From contig CALQIX020000016.1 in the NCBI GenBank assembly GCA_943330745.2, positions 1 to 64,000 on the forward strand: a stretch of DNA of 64,000 nucleotides. Reading direction: 5' to 3'. A program made the translations under genes and the position numbers. The notes below the pieces were generated by a model. The model saw nothing but the letters and a program-made list of their open reading frames with translations. It did not search any database and was not told the DNA's origin. This stretch comes from Lishizhenia tianjinensis (GTDB lineage Bacteria; Bacteroidota; Bacteroidia; Flavobacteriales_D; Crocinitomicaceae). Positions 37,179-47,423 of the stretch are shown one piece after another (positions within the stretch are counted from its first letter, which is position 1; every line of letters starts with the position of its first letter).

Positions 37179-38666
37179 TTAATTCTTCAATTGTATTACA
37201 AAATCTCGCGCACCGATTATCTTAGGTTGCATGAATTCGTCCTTTTCAGTCGATGAAATTTGATTTCTGAATTTCGTAATTAATGCTTCGTTTTTAGAAC
37301 TTGATTTCAAAGGTCGCCGAAATTCAATTGCTTGAAGTGCCGTTAATAATTCAATACCTTGAATGGTAAAGCAATTATCAATGATTTTTAAAAATTTAGT
37401 TGCTGCATTTGCTCCCATGCTCACATGATCTTCCTGTCCATTGCTTGAATCAATTGAATCGATGGAGGCAGGAGTGCAATATTGTTTGTTTTGACTCACG
37501 ATTGAGGCGCATGTATATTGAACGATCATGAATCCGGAGTTTAACCCAGGTACAGCGACCAAAAATGAGGGTAGACCTCGAGTACCAGAAATTAATTTAT
37601 ATACTCTTCGTTCAGATATACTTCCCATTTCAGCCATTGCAATAGCTAGGAAATCTAATGTTATCGCAAGAGGTTGTCCGTGAAAATTTCCACCGGAAAC
37701 AATTAAATCTTCATCAGGAAAAATAGTTGGATTATCAGTTACCGCATTAATTTCATTTTCAAAAACTCCTTTTGCATAGTGTAATGCGTCCCAGGTAGCG
37801 CCATGTACTTGAGGAATGCAGCGAAATGAATATGGATCTTGAACGTGCATTTTGTTTTGATTGGCAATTTCGCTATCGGTAAGATTTGCTCTCATTTTCT
37901 GAGAAGTTACTTGTTGTCCGGAATGATTTCGGATCCTATGCAAAGAAGCGCCAAAAGGTTCCATGCGACCATCGTATCCTTCCAAGGACAAGCTAGCTAC
38001 TTGAATCCAATTTTCCCAAAGTTGCATTGATTTTAACCATCCCATACACCCATGTGCGCTCATAAATTGGGTCCCGTTTAATAAAGCCAATCCTTCTTTT
38101 GCGCCCAGTTCAATTGGGGAAAGATTAAAGATTTTCAAGACTTCCATGCTAGGAAGAATTTCATTTTTAAACGAAACAGTTCCTTCTCCCAATAAAGGCA
38201 ATGACAAATGGGCTAGGGGAGCAAGATCGCCTGAAGCACCTAAACTTCCTTGTTCATAAACAATCGGTAAGATATCTTCATTATAGAAAAATACAAGTCG
38301 TTCCATTGTTTCTATGCGAACACCGGAATGGCCTTTTGCTAAACCTATTATTTTTAGCAATAACATGCATTTTACGATGCTAGTATCTATTTGACATCCA
38401 GTTCCACAAGCATGTGATAGTACTAAATTTCGTTGGAGAAGTGATAAATCGTCTTTTGAAATTGCAGTATCACACAAAGATCCAAAGCCCGTATTTATAC
38501 CATAGATTAGTTGGTCTGAATCTTTAATTTTTGAATCCAAATAATTTCTACAATCAATGATTGCTTTTCGTGCTGCTTCACCCAATTCAATTTTGCGCTT
38601 GTTTTCAAGAATTGATTGAATATCACTTAACTCTAGCCATTGATTATTTAGGACAAAATTTTCCAT
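37179..38666 (-). CDS. hutH: HutH, histidine ammonia-lyase
   Basis: 495 residues from the ATG at 38666; a further ATG at 38690 would add eight residues and reach into the -7 box. The tripeptide Ala-Ser-Gly that forms the MIO prosthetic group is seen in GASGDLAPLAHLSLP; the active-site segments YGINTGFGSL and the QEDHVSMGANAA motif are present. Converts histidine to urocanate. No other hut gene (hutU, hutI, hutG) is nearby, so the pathway genes are scattered or the enzyme works alone. Confidence 0.94.
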   Translation of the reverse strand: MENFVLNNQWLELSDIQSILENKRKIELGEAARKAIIDCRNYLDSKIKDSDQLIYGINTGFGSLCDTAISKDDLSLLQRNLVLSHACGTGCQIDTSIVKCMLLLKIIGLAKGHSGVRIETMERLVFFYNEDILPIVYEQGSLGASGDLAPLAHLSLPLLGEGTVSFKNEILPSMEVLKIFNLSPIELGAKEGLALLNGTQFMSAHGCMGWLKSMQLWENWIQVASLSLEGYDGRMEPFGASLHRIRNHSGQQVTSQKMRANLTDSEIANQNKMHVQDPYSFRCIPQVHGATWDALHYAKGVFENEINAVTDNPTIFPDEDLIVSGGNFHGQPLAITLDFLAIAMAEMGSISERRVYKLISGTRGLPSFLVAVPGLNSGFMIVQYTCASIVSQNKQYCTPASIDSIDSSNGQEDHVSMGANAATKFLKIIDNCFTIQGIELLTALQAIEFRRPLKSSSKNEALITKFRNQISSTEKDEFMQPKIIGARDFVIQLKN

Positions 38667-38687
38667 TGAACGTTTGAAATTAATTAA

Positions 38688-38695
38688 CAAAGATA
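38688..38695 (-). promoter_or_regulatory. -7 box of hutH
   Basis: TATCTTTG on the minus strand, perfect TAnnTTTG, 21 bp before the chosen ATG. A palindrome AATATTA-GCGT-TAATATT lies further upstream at 38732-38749. Confidence 0.45.
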
Positions 38696-38731
38696 GGATT
38701 ATTTGGTGGGATACGACTACCTGAATTATTG

Positions 38732-38749
38732 AATATTAGCGTTAATATT
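38732..38749. repeat. Inverted repeat upstream of hutH
   Basis: AATATTA, 4 bp, TAATATT: perfect 7-bp arms, about 37 bp upstream of the hutH -7 box. Possibly an operator; AT-rich, so chance is possible. Confidence 0.3.
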
Positions 38750-38824
38750 TAGGTATATCTCATGTATTTCGAGGATGTTTATTTGCAAGAAGATACATCT
38801 GATCCTTATTCAGTGCAATTGATT

Positions 38825-39277
38825 CTACTCCCTCGCTTTCGAATCAATCGTAATGGTTACCGGACCATCATTGATTAATGAAATCTGCATATCAGCACCA
38901 AAAACACCCGTTTTAATTGTGTTTGGAAGGAGTTGGTTCAACATTAAAATAAACTTTTCGTATAGGGGAACGGCAATTTCAGGAGATGCAGAGCGAATAA
39001 AACTTGGACGATTTCCTTTTTTTGTGGATGCAAATAAGGTAAATTGACTAACCAGTAGGATTTCTCCACCCACATCTTGAACAGAAAGATTCATTTTTCC
39101 ATCTTGGTCTGAAAAAATACGTAAATCAGCTATTTTCTTTGAAATCCAGCGTAAGTCTTCCTCCAAATCGTTTTTTTCAAACCCCACCAATACAAGGTAG
39201 CCTGTTTTAATTTGACCATGAATCTGCTGATTGATGCTTACTGATGCTTCAGTTACACGTTGAATTACCACTCTCAT
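38825..39277 (-). CDS. dtd: Dtd, D-aminoacyl-tRNA deacylase
   Basis: 150 residues, full length. The two active-site motifs LLVSQFTLFA and NDGPVTITID are present (the Gly-Pro of the second is the cross-subunit cis dipeptide). Removes D-amino acids from tRNA. The start overlaps the rsgA stop by 4 bp (ATGA), so it is translationally coupled to rsgA. Confidence 0.96.
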   Translation of the reverse strand: MRVVIQRVTEASVSINQQIHGQIKTGYLVLVGFEKNDLEEDLRWISKKIADLRIFSDQDGKMNLSVQDVGGEILLVSQFTLFASTKKGNRPSFIRSASPEIAVPLYEKFILMLNQLLPNTIKTGVFGADMQISLINDGPVTITIDSKARE

Positions 39278-40224
39278 TCATGGTCGTTTCTACGGTGGAT
39301 GTCGCTTCCATAATCTTCAAGCATTTGCAAATAATGAATGTACCTAGATTCCTCAATCTCTCCATTTTCCACTGCCTCTTTTACGGCACAGTGAGGTTCA
39401 TTTACATGCATGCAGTTATGAAATTTACATTGACCTAATAATTGACGCATTTCCGGAAAGTAATGAGCCAGAACCTCTTTTTCAATTTCAACTAGACCAA
39501 AGGCTCTAATACCGGGACTATCAATAATAAACCCACCTGATTCCACTTGATACATTTCTGCAAAAGTGGTGGTGTGTTTACCCGAAAAATGAGCTTCTGA
39601 TATTTCACCAATTCGTAGATCAATTCGCGGATCTATGCATTTTACGATTGAACTTTTGCCAACGCCACTGTTTCCAGCAAAAAGCACTTGTTTTTCTTTT
39701 ATTTCCTTGTTTAAAAACTGATAGGTCTCGGATTCAAGAGTAGAAATGAAATGACAAGGATATCCAATGCTTTCGTAGATTTCCTTCCAAATTTGCATCG
39801 TTAATTTAGACTCTTCGCTATATACATCAATTTTGTTGAATAAAATTGTAACGGGAATTCTGAAAGACTCTGCAGAAACTAAAAAACGGTCAATAAAACC
39901 TAATTGCGTGGTGGGTTGTTCAATCGTAACCACTAAATAGATACAATCAATATTGGAAGCGAGAATTTGCTTTTGTTTGCTGAGATTGGTTGATTTCCGA
40001 ACCAAATAATTGCGTCTTGGTTCAACCGTTTCAATTGTAAATAATTCTTCGTCATCGTTTTTTTCTTCACGTAAAATCACTCGATCTCCAACTGCAACAG
40101 GATTAGTTGTTCTCAATCCCTCAAGTCTAAACTTTCCTCGAATACGCGCTGTAATTTCAACACCATTGTCCATTAAAACCGTATAAAATTTACCCGTAGA
40201 TTTTAGAACAATTCCAACTGACAT
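39274..40224 (-). CDS. rsgA: RsgA, ribosome small-subunit-dependent GTPase
   Basis: 316 residues. An N-terminal OB fold (to about 75), then a circularly permuted GTPase with G4 LFNKIDVYSEE before G1 GNSGVGKSSIV and G3 DSPGIRAFGL. The C-terminal zinc knuckle is GQCKFHNCMHVNEPHC. It tests and releases late 30S subunits. Twelve base pairs after accC and overlapping dtd. Confidence 0.96.
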   Translation of the reverse strand: MSVGIVLKSTGKFYTVLMDNGVEITARIRGKFRLEGLRTTNPVAVGDRVILREEKNDDEELFTIETVEPRRNYLVRKSTNLSKQKQILASNIDCIYLVVTIEQPTTQLGFIDRFLVSAESFRIPVTILFNKIDVYSEESKLTMQIWKEIYESIGYPCHFISTLESETYQFLNKEIKEKQVLFAGNSGVGKSSIVKCIDPRIDLRIGEISEAHFSGKHTTTFAEMYQVESGGFIIDSPGIRAFGLVEIEKEVLAHYFPEMRQLLGQCKFHNCMHVNEPHCAVKEAVENGEIEESRYIHYLQMLEDYGSDIHRRNDHE

Positions 40225-40236
40225 TAATTTCTGGTT

Positions 40237-41718
40237 TTAAGGAACTTTGATCCAATTTGTGATGATAGGATGGGAGGCAAATTGTTTTTGGTTGGCTGCT
40301 TTTAGGTCGTCCCAAAGTTGATTTATTCCGCTTTGTAAAGCTGCGGTTTCCTCCGTAAATCCATCATATATAGCTTGACTTTCAGAAAAATAAGTCTTAA
40401 CGAAATTTGTATCAAAATCACCTGAACAAAAGGCCGGATGAGACAACACATATTTACCAAAATCTAGGGTTGTTTTTAGTCCTGAAATTTCGAAATCATC
40501 AATTGCCGTAACACATTTCCTAATTGCCTCTTCACGATCTTTACCCCAAACGACTAATTTTGCAATCATGGGATCGTAATAAATAGGTATTTCCATTCCT
40601 TCTTCAAAAGCACCGTCCACCCGAACCCCTTCACCGGAAGGCAAACGATAGCGATTTAATGTTCCGATGTCAGGGGTGAAGCCATTAAGGGTATCCTCGG
40701 CATACACGCGAATTTCAATTGCATGACCATTGATTTCAAGTTCGTGTTGTAGTTTTGGAAGTCGTTCACCTCTAGCTACCCGTACTTGCCACTCGACCAA
40801 ATCTAATCCTGAAATTTCTTCTGTCACAGGATGTTCCACCTGCAAACGTGTATTCATCTCTAAGAAAAAGAAATCCAAATTGGCATCTAATAAAAACTCA
40901 ACCGTTCCAGCTCCTTCATAATTACAAGCTTTACAAACAGCCACTGCAGCTTCCCCCATGCGTTGACGCAGTTCTGGACTAACGATTGCACTTGGTGCTT
41001 CTTCAACTACTTTTTGGTGACGGCGTTGGATAGAACATTCACGTTCAAAAATATAAACGGTATTTCCCTGTTGATCAGCAAATACTTGTATTTCTATGTG
41101 TCTTGGTTTGGTAACAAATTTTTCGATAAAAACGGCATCATCTCCAAATGAATTGCGTGCTTCACTTTGAGCAAGGTTCATTTGTTCTTCAAACTCTTCT
41201 GAATTTTCAACCAAACGCATGCCTTTTCCACCTCCACCGGCAGAAGCTTTTATTAATATGGGGTAGCCAACTTTTTCTGCAATTTTTTTAGCTTCATCAA
41301 TATCGGTTATGGCATAATCAACACCTGGAACCAATGGAACTCCAAACTCCTTAACCGCTTGTTTCGCACTTAATTTATCGCCCATAACTTCCATTGATTC
41401 TGGGGAAGGCCCGATCAATTTAATTCCTGCTGCTTTTACTTTTCGGGCAAAACCAGCATTTTCAGATAAAAAACCATATCCTGGATGAATTCCATCCACG
41501 CCAAGTTTTTTGCAATAATCTAAAATTTTGTCTTGATTTAAGTAACTTTCAGAGGAGGGACTTGCCCCCAAATAGACGGCCTCATCAGCTTCTTTGACAT
41601 GTGGGGCATCTTTATCTGCATCTGAATAAACAGCTACGGTGGAAATATTCATTTTTCGAAGGGTTCGAATAACTCTTCGTGCAATTTCTCCTCGATTAGC
41701 AATCAGTACTTTTTTCAT
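40237..41718 (-). CDS. accC: Biotin carboxylase (AccC-type)
   Basis: 493 residues. ATP-grasp enzyme with KASAGGGGKGMRLV (Gly-rich ATP loop), EKFVTKPRHIEIQVF, RRHQKVVEEAPS and MNTRLQVEHPVTEEISG. It carboxylates biotin for acetyl-CoA or a related acyl-CoA carboxylase. No biotin carrier (accB) is adjacent, although they are usually paired; it may therefore serve a propionyl-CoA-type carboxylase. The C-terminus extends about 40 residues beyond E. coli AccC. It heads a unit with rsgA and dtd. Confidence 0.9.
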   Translation of the reverse strand: MKKVLIANRGEIARRVIRTLRKMNISTVAVYSDADKDAPHVKEADEAVYLGASPSSESYLNQDKILDYCKKLGVDGIHPGYGFLSENAGFARKVKAAGIKLIGPSPESMEVMGDKLSAKQAVKEFGVPLVPGVDYAITDIDEAKKIAEKVGYPILIKASAGGGGKGMRLVENSEEFEEQMNLAQSEARNSFGDDAVFIEKFVTKPRHIEIQVFADQQGNTVYIFERECSIQRRHQKVVEEAPSAIVSPELRQRMGEAAVAVCKACNYEGAGTVEFLLDANLDFFFLEMNTRLQVEHPVTEEISGLDLVEWQVRVARGERLPKLQHELEINGHAIEIRVYAEDTLNGFTPDIGTLNRYRLPSGEGVRVDGAFEEGMEIPIYYDPMIAKLVVWGKDREEAIRKCVTAIDDFEISGLKTTLDFGKYVLSHPAFCSGDFDTNFVKTYFSESQAIYDGFTEETAALQSGINQLWDDLKAANQKQFASHPIITNWIKVP

Positions 41719-41737
41719 AGAATTAAGCTTTGGTTCT

Positions 41738-41769
41738 CAAAAGTAAATATTGGAACCGAAATAAATCAA
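41738..41769 (-). promoter_or_regulatory. Promoter of accC-rsgA-dtd
   Basis: On the minus strand TTG (complement of 41767-41769), 21 bp, TACTTTTG (complement of 41738-41745), 19 bp before the ATG. Confidence 0.5.
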
Positions 41770-41823
41770 GAAATTGTTTATTTATAAGGAAATAAATTCC
41801 TAAAGGTCTAAAAATGGAAATTT

Positions 41824-42810
41824 TCAATTGTATTTGTCATTAAAGGCATACCCCAATCTTAAATTAATGCCAGGTGTCCAGTCATCAAAATACAAGGGGC
41901 CGGAATCAATAGAAATTCTTAATCCCGATTCATATCCATTGAAAAATGGTTTGAACTCTAATCCAAAGGGAATATAATAATATGGTATTCCTCCATCCAG
42001 CCAATTAATTCCTGCTGTAAAACCAACAAAAGGATCAAGTATTCCATCATATCCATTTAATGGATAAAATTTTGTGTTAGCACCAGCAGCAAAAAATCCA
42101 ATTCCAAGTTCTAAGGAGGAGTATCTATTTAAATAATGTTGAAGTCCAATTTCTAAAAGGCTACCACTTAAGCCTGCGGAAATATAGGTAACCGTTCTAA
42201 AGTCAGGCAATTCGTATGTAATAAAAGGGTTTCCTGGGTTGGATGATTGGGCTAAATCGGTTAAACCGAAAAGTTTCGAATATTTAATACTTAAAAGGGG
42301 TACTGGATAGGTGCCTTCAAAATCATTTAGAAAATTTAATCCTGCATTTACTTCAAAATTCCATCTGTTACTCAGTAAATAGGAATAATGTACCGACGCA
42401 CCAATTAAATTGAAGCTATTTAACTTATCACTAAAAACTCTAGCGCCTCCAAGGGCTATACCTAGATTACTTTTTTGAATTTTGTAATCAAAAAAATTAT
42501 ATCCAACATTAAGTCCCAGTGCAGAATACGACCAGAGATAATGAATTTTTGTTGATGGATAAAATGGAACAGCAGGATCAATATAATTAATGGTTTCATA
42601 TCCAGTTACCATGGGTAAACTGACAGCTCCCTCTACGAAAAATTTATTATTCAAATGTTGCTTGTAATTGAAGCTTATTCCAAAACTATTTGAGTTTAAT
42701 CCAGCCGCACTCCCTAAAAAATAAGGTTTTTGACTAATTAAAGGGCTTGGAAATGAAAAAAAAATGAAAAGTACGAGGAGGGTTACGCTTCTTCTTGATT
42801 TACTGATCAT
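41824..42810 (-). CDS. Probable outer-membrane beta-barrel protein
   Basis: 328 residues from the ATG at 42810, which avoids overlap with tamB and starts a signal peptide ending PLISQ. The body alternates polar and hydrophobic residues with many Gly/Tyr/Asn turns (YSALGLNVGYNFFDY, EIGLQHYLNRYSSLELGIGF) and ends NLRLGYAFNDKYN, as in outer-membrane barrels. No named family. It follows tamB by 7 bp, so it may be a client or partner of the TAM pathway; that is inference. Confidence 0.7.
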   Translation of the reverse strand: MISKSRRSVTLLVLFIFFSFPSPLISQKPYFLGSAAGLNSNSFGISFNYKQHLNNKFFVEGAVSLPMVTGYETINYIDPAVPFYPSTKIHYLWSYSALGLNVGYNFFDYKIQKSNLGIALGGARVFSDKLNSFNLIGASVHYSYLLSNRWNFEVNAGLNFLNDFEGTYPVPLLSIKYSKLFGLTDLAQSSNPGNPFITYELPDFRTVTYISAGLSGSLLEIGLQHYLNRYSSLELGIGFFAAGANTKFYPLNGYDGILDPFVGFTAGINWLDGGIPYYYIPFGLEFKPFFNGYESGLRISIDSGPLYFDDWTPGINLRLGYAFNDKYN

Positions 42811-42817
42811 AATAAGA

Positions 42818-45800
42818 TTAAAATTTAATATCACCTTTTATTTGTTTATCCACTGGGATTTTTTCAATTGGCTCATCCTTGTTTTCTGATGCATCACTCA
42901 CTTTAATTTGCCTTTTGTTTCTTTTTGTTTTTACCTTTTTGTTTCGTTTTGCTCTGAAAATATCAAGAAATGACTGAATCAATTGAAAATCGTTCCACCC
43001 ATTAAACTCTTCCTGGTAATTTAAACCTGCCCCTTGGGAGAATAAGCCAGCGGATTGATTCACGGTATTTCGATTTGATTCGTTGAATGCATTTACGCGG
43101 AACGTTCCTTTTTCGTTGATTAAATATTCTATCCGTACATCACCAATTATCGTATTTTTAGATGCTGTTGATGAACTTGTTTCAGAATTGTTGGATCCAG
43201 TTTCTACGCCCACAGAGGTGGTAATGATCAACCGGTCCTCAAAAAAGCGTTTTTCAGCAATCAACTCAATGTCTGAATCGATGTTCATTTTCATTTTAAA
43301 TTCTTCGGATGCTTTTGATAACAAGTCGTTTATTTGTGCTTCTGCTAAATCCAAAGCTGCTGAACCACTGGCCGAAATATTTCCTTTTAAAGGTTGGAAT
43401 CGATTAAAGACAAGTAATGAGAAAAACTGACGGTTTATCTCACTTTGTTCATCTAAAACTCGATTCAGTAAGGCTTTTCCTGTTTCAGGTAAGTTTTGTT
43501 CTGCTTTTAAATTAAAAGAGCTTTCAGGTTTTGTGAGTTGACCATTTAAAACCAATTCGCAATTCACTGGCTGATTTGCTAACGTAGTTTCCTCTAATTC
43601 TGGGGCTAATGCACCATAGTCAGATTTTGTTTTAAAGGATGTTGTAATGTTTATTATGGCATCATAAATATTGTCTGACCATTCTATATAACTTCCTTGA
43701 TCAATATTGAATTCTTTTTTAATTTGACCCATGGCAAAATTGTATGTACTGCCTTTTTCAATATTGTATTTCCCAGTCATTTTAATATCATTGTCTTTAT
43801 CGTCAATTTTCATGGCAATTTTACCATTTCCAAAACAGACGATTTTATCTTGAGTTTGATCATTAAAAACGACATTAAGTTCCGTTTCTGGAGTTACATC
43901 GAAATTTAAGTCGAGTGTAACGCCTGATAAATCTAACTTTTTAATCGAGTCATCAGTTGTATTTGACTTGGTGAAGGTTATGAAGTCGTCTCCTTCCTCA
44001 ACTTCAGAAACACCATACAATGGAAGGGTTAACTTACTTCCTTTACTTGTTTTTATATCAACTACAATATCTAATTGATTACTATTCCCAGAAATATTAC
44101 AATTTCCTGTTCCGTAAACTTTTCCGTAGTAATAATCACCATCTTTATACTTCGTATTTAATACAAGAAAACGTTTGGATGGATTCAGACGCTCTAAAAT
44201 ATCAATTCCGATGTCATAATTCCATTTTCCAAGGAAGTTATTCAAACCAAAATTTAAAAATGCCCGGTTATTTTCTTCGTCAACAATTTCAATTTTATCA
44301 CCGTAAACATCATTGTCGGATAAGTTGAATTTTCCAGATAATGCCATGGTTGTCCCTAAAATTTCTACTTTTGCTTTAGCACGTTTCAAAAATAATTCAC
44401 GGCTCTGAAATTTAGGTTTATTAGGTGTTCCCGTTATTTTAACAAGGCCTGAAATGTCCCCTCTGATATTGCTTATAACATCTTTATCCACGTACGCATT
44501 GGCAAATGAAATATCAAATTCTTTGAACTTTAAGTTAAAATCTAAGTTGTCTTTAGCACGTTTGAAATAGTATTTCCCATCGTATTCAAAATTGGTTTTG
44601 CCTTTGTTCTTAATGATCCCGCTCAAATCAAGGAAGTCTAGTTTCGGATCCCAATCAACATTTACTCGAATATCTCCAACCGCTTGTGTTTTTAGTTGAA
44701 GTTGCTCAATATCTAAGGTGCTTTTTAATGAAAGATTATTGATAGGATCTGAAACCCTTCCTGTTCCATTTAGCATACCGCTTAGCCCTTGTCTCAATCC
44801 AAATAATTTGTCAATATCAGCCAAATTAATATTTTCCAATTTGTAATCTAAGTAATCTTTCGTTAAACTAGAAAGGTTACCATCCAATGAAATTCTTTGG
44901 TCATTATTCGATAAAATAAAATTTTCAATAGATACTAATTCAGGACTATAGGAGATATAAGAGGATTCGCTGATTTTCCAGATTTGACTATTGATTGAAA
45001 ATGCAGATTCATTTAAATTTATTTCGAAATTACTGGCATCTTTAATTGTTGTCAACCAAGAAAGATTAGAATTGATGTTATCCGTTGTTCTCCAGTTTAT
45101 CGTAGAGGTCAATAAATCCCTTCTCACTCCTTCATTTTGGGTTTTAAAATTTATGTCTTTGAATTTGATTTTATTCCCATAATTGACATCAAACAGATCT
45201 AATTTAACATCCAGTTTTTCCTTGTTTATTGTTTGGTTTAATTCTATTTTTCCGATTTTCACATTGTCAAATGTTAGACCTTCGGATGAATACATTTTAA
45301 GTTCAAAATTTTCATCTTTTGCGCTATAGGAACCATTAATGGTGGTGCCATATGAGATTGAAAAGTTTTTTATTCCAGGGAACACTTTTCCTAATAAACT
45401 ACTTGCATTTAGAATGGTTAAATCATAGGTGAAATGATTGTTTTTGCTTACATTCTTCTTCGGGAAAGACTTAGAAAGGAACGGGAAAGCATTTGAGATT
45501 TGGTTCGTGAATTCATCCCCAATACTTTTTAGATCAAATTTCCCAATTACCTCCAATTCAATCAGACTATCACTGACAATTTTAAATTTATCCTCCAACT
45601 TTCCACGTGTGATACTGAGTTCGAACCGAGGTATATCAATCTCTTCCTTTCCTTCTTTGTATACAAAACCTGTGAAAATTACTTTTCCACTCATGGTTAA
45701 TGGATTTAATCCTTGTAAATCAACATCAATATTGGATTTTAAACTTGATGCCTTGCTAGAACGCGCTAGGTTTAAACTATTTAATAATGCTTCGGTGAGA

Positions 45801-47407
45801 TTTACTTTGAATTTTAATTTTTTATCTCCTTTTAAATCAACATAACCTACGTAGGTAAGTTTTAATATATCATCATCCAGTGCAATTTCCGATTGGAAAA
45901 CTTGATTGATAAGAGAACCATTTGTAATTGTTGCATTATTGATTGAATAGTCTTGATAATCAAATTGGTTTATTTTTCCGTTTAATTGATCGATTTCAAA
46001 GTTCCCTGATGGATAATAGGTCGATTGTATACTGACCTTTCCATCAATTGTTTTCAATGATTTATCCGCTAAAAGTTCACCAAGCTTAAAATCAATAAAT
46101 TCAATATCATCCCCATTTTTTGTTTTTGATTGTAAACCGATTGTTCCTTTGGAAGAGGATATTTGAAATGGCGTGTGGAGTTTAACTTCTCCTAATTTAG
46201 TTTTTGTTGTTTCAAATAAAATACTTAAATCATTCGGTTTACCTGTAATATTGAAATTTTTTGTTTCAAAAAAACCAAGTCGTTCAACTTCTTTACCTAG
46301 ATTGATTTTTTCTACACCAGCTGACTTAGGAAGACGAAAAGCAGTAAGATCTTCAACAGAAACATAAGCATATTTTATGGTCTCGTTGATTTCAAGATTA
46401 TCCATATTACTGAAATTTGGCAAAACAAAATCGCCTTCAATCTTTGAAACTTTTCCAAAGCCTAATCGAAAATCAGTGAGTGTTAATTGATTCACAGTAT
46501 TTGAAATATTTCCTTCAAGCCTAACGAAGTCTGACATTCCTTCCGTTTCGGAAGTGAAAAAAGCAATTTCTTCCAATGCAATTGAAGACTGAAGGATGTT
46601 TGCGTCAAATTTCACTTTATTTTCAAAATCTTCAAAATCTGTTTGTTTCGAGTAAAGCAAATTGAATTTGCTAGCTGATATATCTGATTGATTGGTGCAA
46701 ATATCTAAATCGCCCAATAGAATTCCTTTCTCATTGATAACAAGGCTTGCGGCCAATTGATTAATTGTGAAGCCAGATTTTTCCTTCAATTTAAGTTCTA
46801 TCACATTTGTTTTAAAATTGGTTAGATTTACTTTGAAATCCGTTGCTTTTAGCGAAAGGTTTGAAATTGCTAAATGATTCCAATCAATTCCGTTTGAATA
46901 TTGTTTTTTTCTGTTATCGTCATAGTTAAATCGAATATCACTTAATTCAACTCGATTGATATTGAAATTAAATGGCTTGGGTTCACTTGTGCTTTCAGAA
47001 CTAAAATAATCTGCCAGAAAAGCATAATTGTAAATGCCTGTATTTTTGGAACGATTAATTTTTATTGTTCCTCCTTTGAGTTGTACTTTATCTAAGGTGA
47101 AAATTTGTTTAGATATATCTAATAAATCAATGTTAACCAACAGAGAATTGATTAATGCCAATGTGTCTTTTTGTTGATCTTCTACATAAACACCATCTAG
47201 TGCGGCTCGGTCAAAAAATAAAATATCAACTTTATCAATGTGAATTTTTGCATTTAGTTCCGATGATAGATAAGTTGTGGCAGCAGAGGCAAGATACGTT
47301 TGAAAGGTGGATGTACGAATAACAAAAGCTAGAATAAAAAATGCAATGAGCAGCCATTCGAGGATAATCCCCGTTGTTCTCCCAATGATTTTAAATACCT
47401 TTGCCAT
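42818..47407 (-). CDS. tamB: TamB-like translocation/assembly module protein
   Basis: 1529 residues. One N-terminal membrane anchor (about 10-32), then a very long stretch of beta-strand repeats (AsmA/VPS13-like groove) and the C-terminal DUF490 domain (ITTSFKTKSDYGALAPEL, ASGSAALDLAEAQINDLL). TamB bridges the inner and outer membranes and is linked to outer-membrane protein insertion and phospholipid transport. The C-terminal 60 residues are basic and look unstructured. Divergent from tsaD with only 31 bp between starts; the barrel gene follows. Confidence 0.92.
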   Translation of the reverse strand: MAKVFKIIGRTTGIILEWLLIAFFILAFVIRTSTFQTYLASAATTYLSSELNAKIHIDKVDILFFDRAALDGVYVEDQQKDTLALINSLLVNIDLLDISKQIFTLDKVQLKGGTIKINRSKNTGIYNYAFLADYFSSESTSEPKPFNFNINRVELSDIRFNYDDNRKKQYSNGIDWNHLAISNLSLKATDFKVNLTNFKTNVIELKLKEKSGFTINQLAASLVINEKGILLGDLDICTNQSDISASKFNLLYSKQTDFEDFENKVKFDANILQSSIALEEIAFFTSETEGMSDFVRLEGNISNTVNQLTLTDFRLGFGKVSKIEGDFVLPNFSNMDNLEINETIKYAYVSVEDLTAFRLPKSAGVEKINLGKEVERLGFFETKNFNITGKPNDLSILFETTKTKLGEVKLHTPFQISSSKGTIGLQSKTKNGDDIEFIDFKLGELLADKSLKTIDGKVSIQSTYYPSGNFEIDQLNGKINQFDYQDYSINNATITNGSLINQVFQSEIALDDDILKLTYVGYVDLKGDKKLKFKVNLTEALLNSLNLARSSKASSLKSNIDVDLQGLNPLTMSGKVIFTGFVYKEGKEEIDIPRFELSITRGKLEDKFKIVSDSLIELEVIGKFDLKSIGDEFTNQISNAFPFLSKSFPKKNVSKNNHFTYDLTILNASSLLGKVFPGIKNFSISYGTTINGSYSAKDENFELKMYSSEGLTFDNVKIGKIELNQTINKEKLDVKLDLFDVNYGNKIKFKDINFKTQNEGVRRDLLTSTINWRTTDNINSNLSWLTTIKDASNFEINLNESAFSINSQIWKISESSYISYSPELVSIENFILSNNDQRISLDGNLSSLTKDYLDYKLENINLADIDKLFGLRQGLSGMLNGTGRVSDPINNLSLKSTLDIEQLQLKTQAVGDIRVNVDWDPKLDFLDLSGIIKNKGKTNFEYDGKYYFKRAKDNLDFNLKFKEFDISFANAYVDKDVISNIRGDISGLVKITGTPNKPKFQSRELFLKRAKAKVEILGTTMALSGKFNLSDNDVYGDKIEIVDEENNRAFLNFGLNNFLGKWNYDIGIDILERLNPSKRFLVLNTKYKDGDYYYGKVYGTGNCNISGNSNQLDIVVDIKTSKGSKLTLPLYGVSEVEEGDDFITFTKSNTTDDSIKKLDLSGVTLDLNFDVTPETELNVVFNDQTQDKIVCFGNGKIAMKIDDKDNDIKMTGKYNIEKGSTYNFAMGQIKKEFNIDQGSYIEWSDNIYDAIINITTSFKTKSDYGALAPELEETTLANQPVNCELVLNGQLTKPESSFNLKAEQNLPETGKALLNRVLDEQSEINRQFFSLLVFNRFQPLKGNISASGSAALDLAEAQINDLLSKASEEFKMKMNIDSDIELIAEKRFFEDRLIITTSVGVETGSNNSETSSSTASKNTIIGDVRIEYLINEKGTFRVNAFNESNRNTVNQSAGLFSQGAGLNYQEEFNGWNDFQLIQSFLDIFRAKRNKKVKTKRNKRQIKVSDASENKDEPIEKIPVDKQIKGDIKF
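47374..47403 (+). promoter_or_regulatory. Promoter of tsaD, inside the 5' end of tamB
   Basis: TTG (47374-47376), 19 bp, TACCTTTG (47396-47403): a full consensus match lying within the first codons of tamB on the opposite strand, 35 bp before the tsaD start. Confidence 0.55.
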
Positions 47408-47423
47408 CTATTTCGATAATTTA

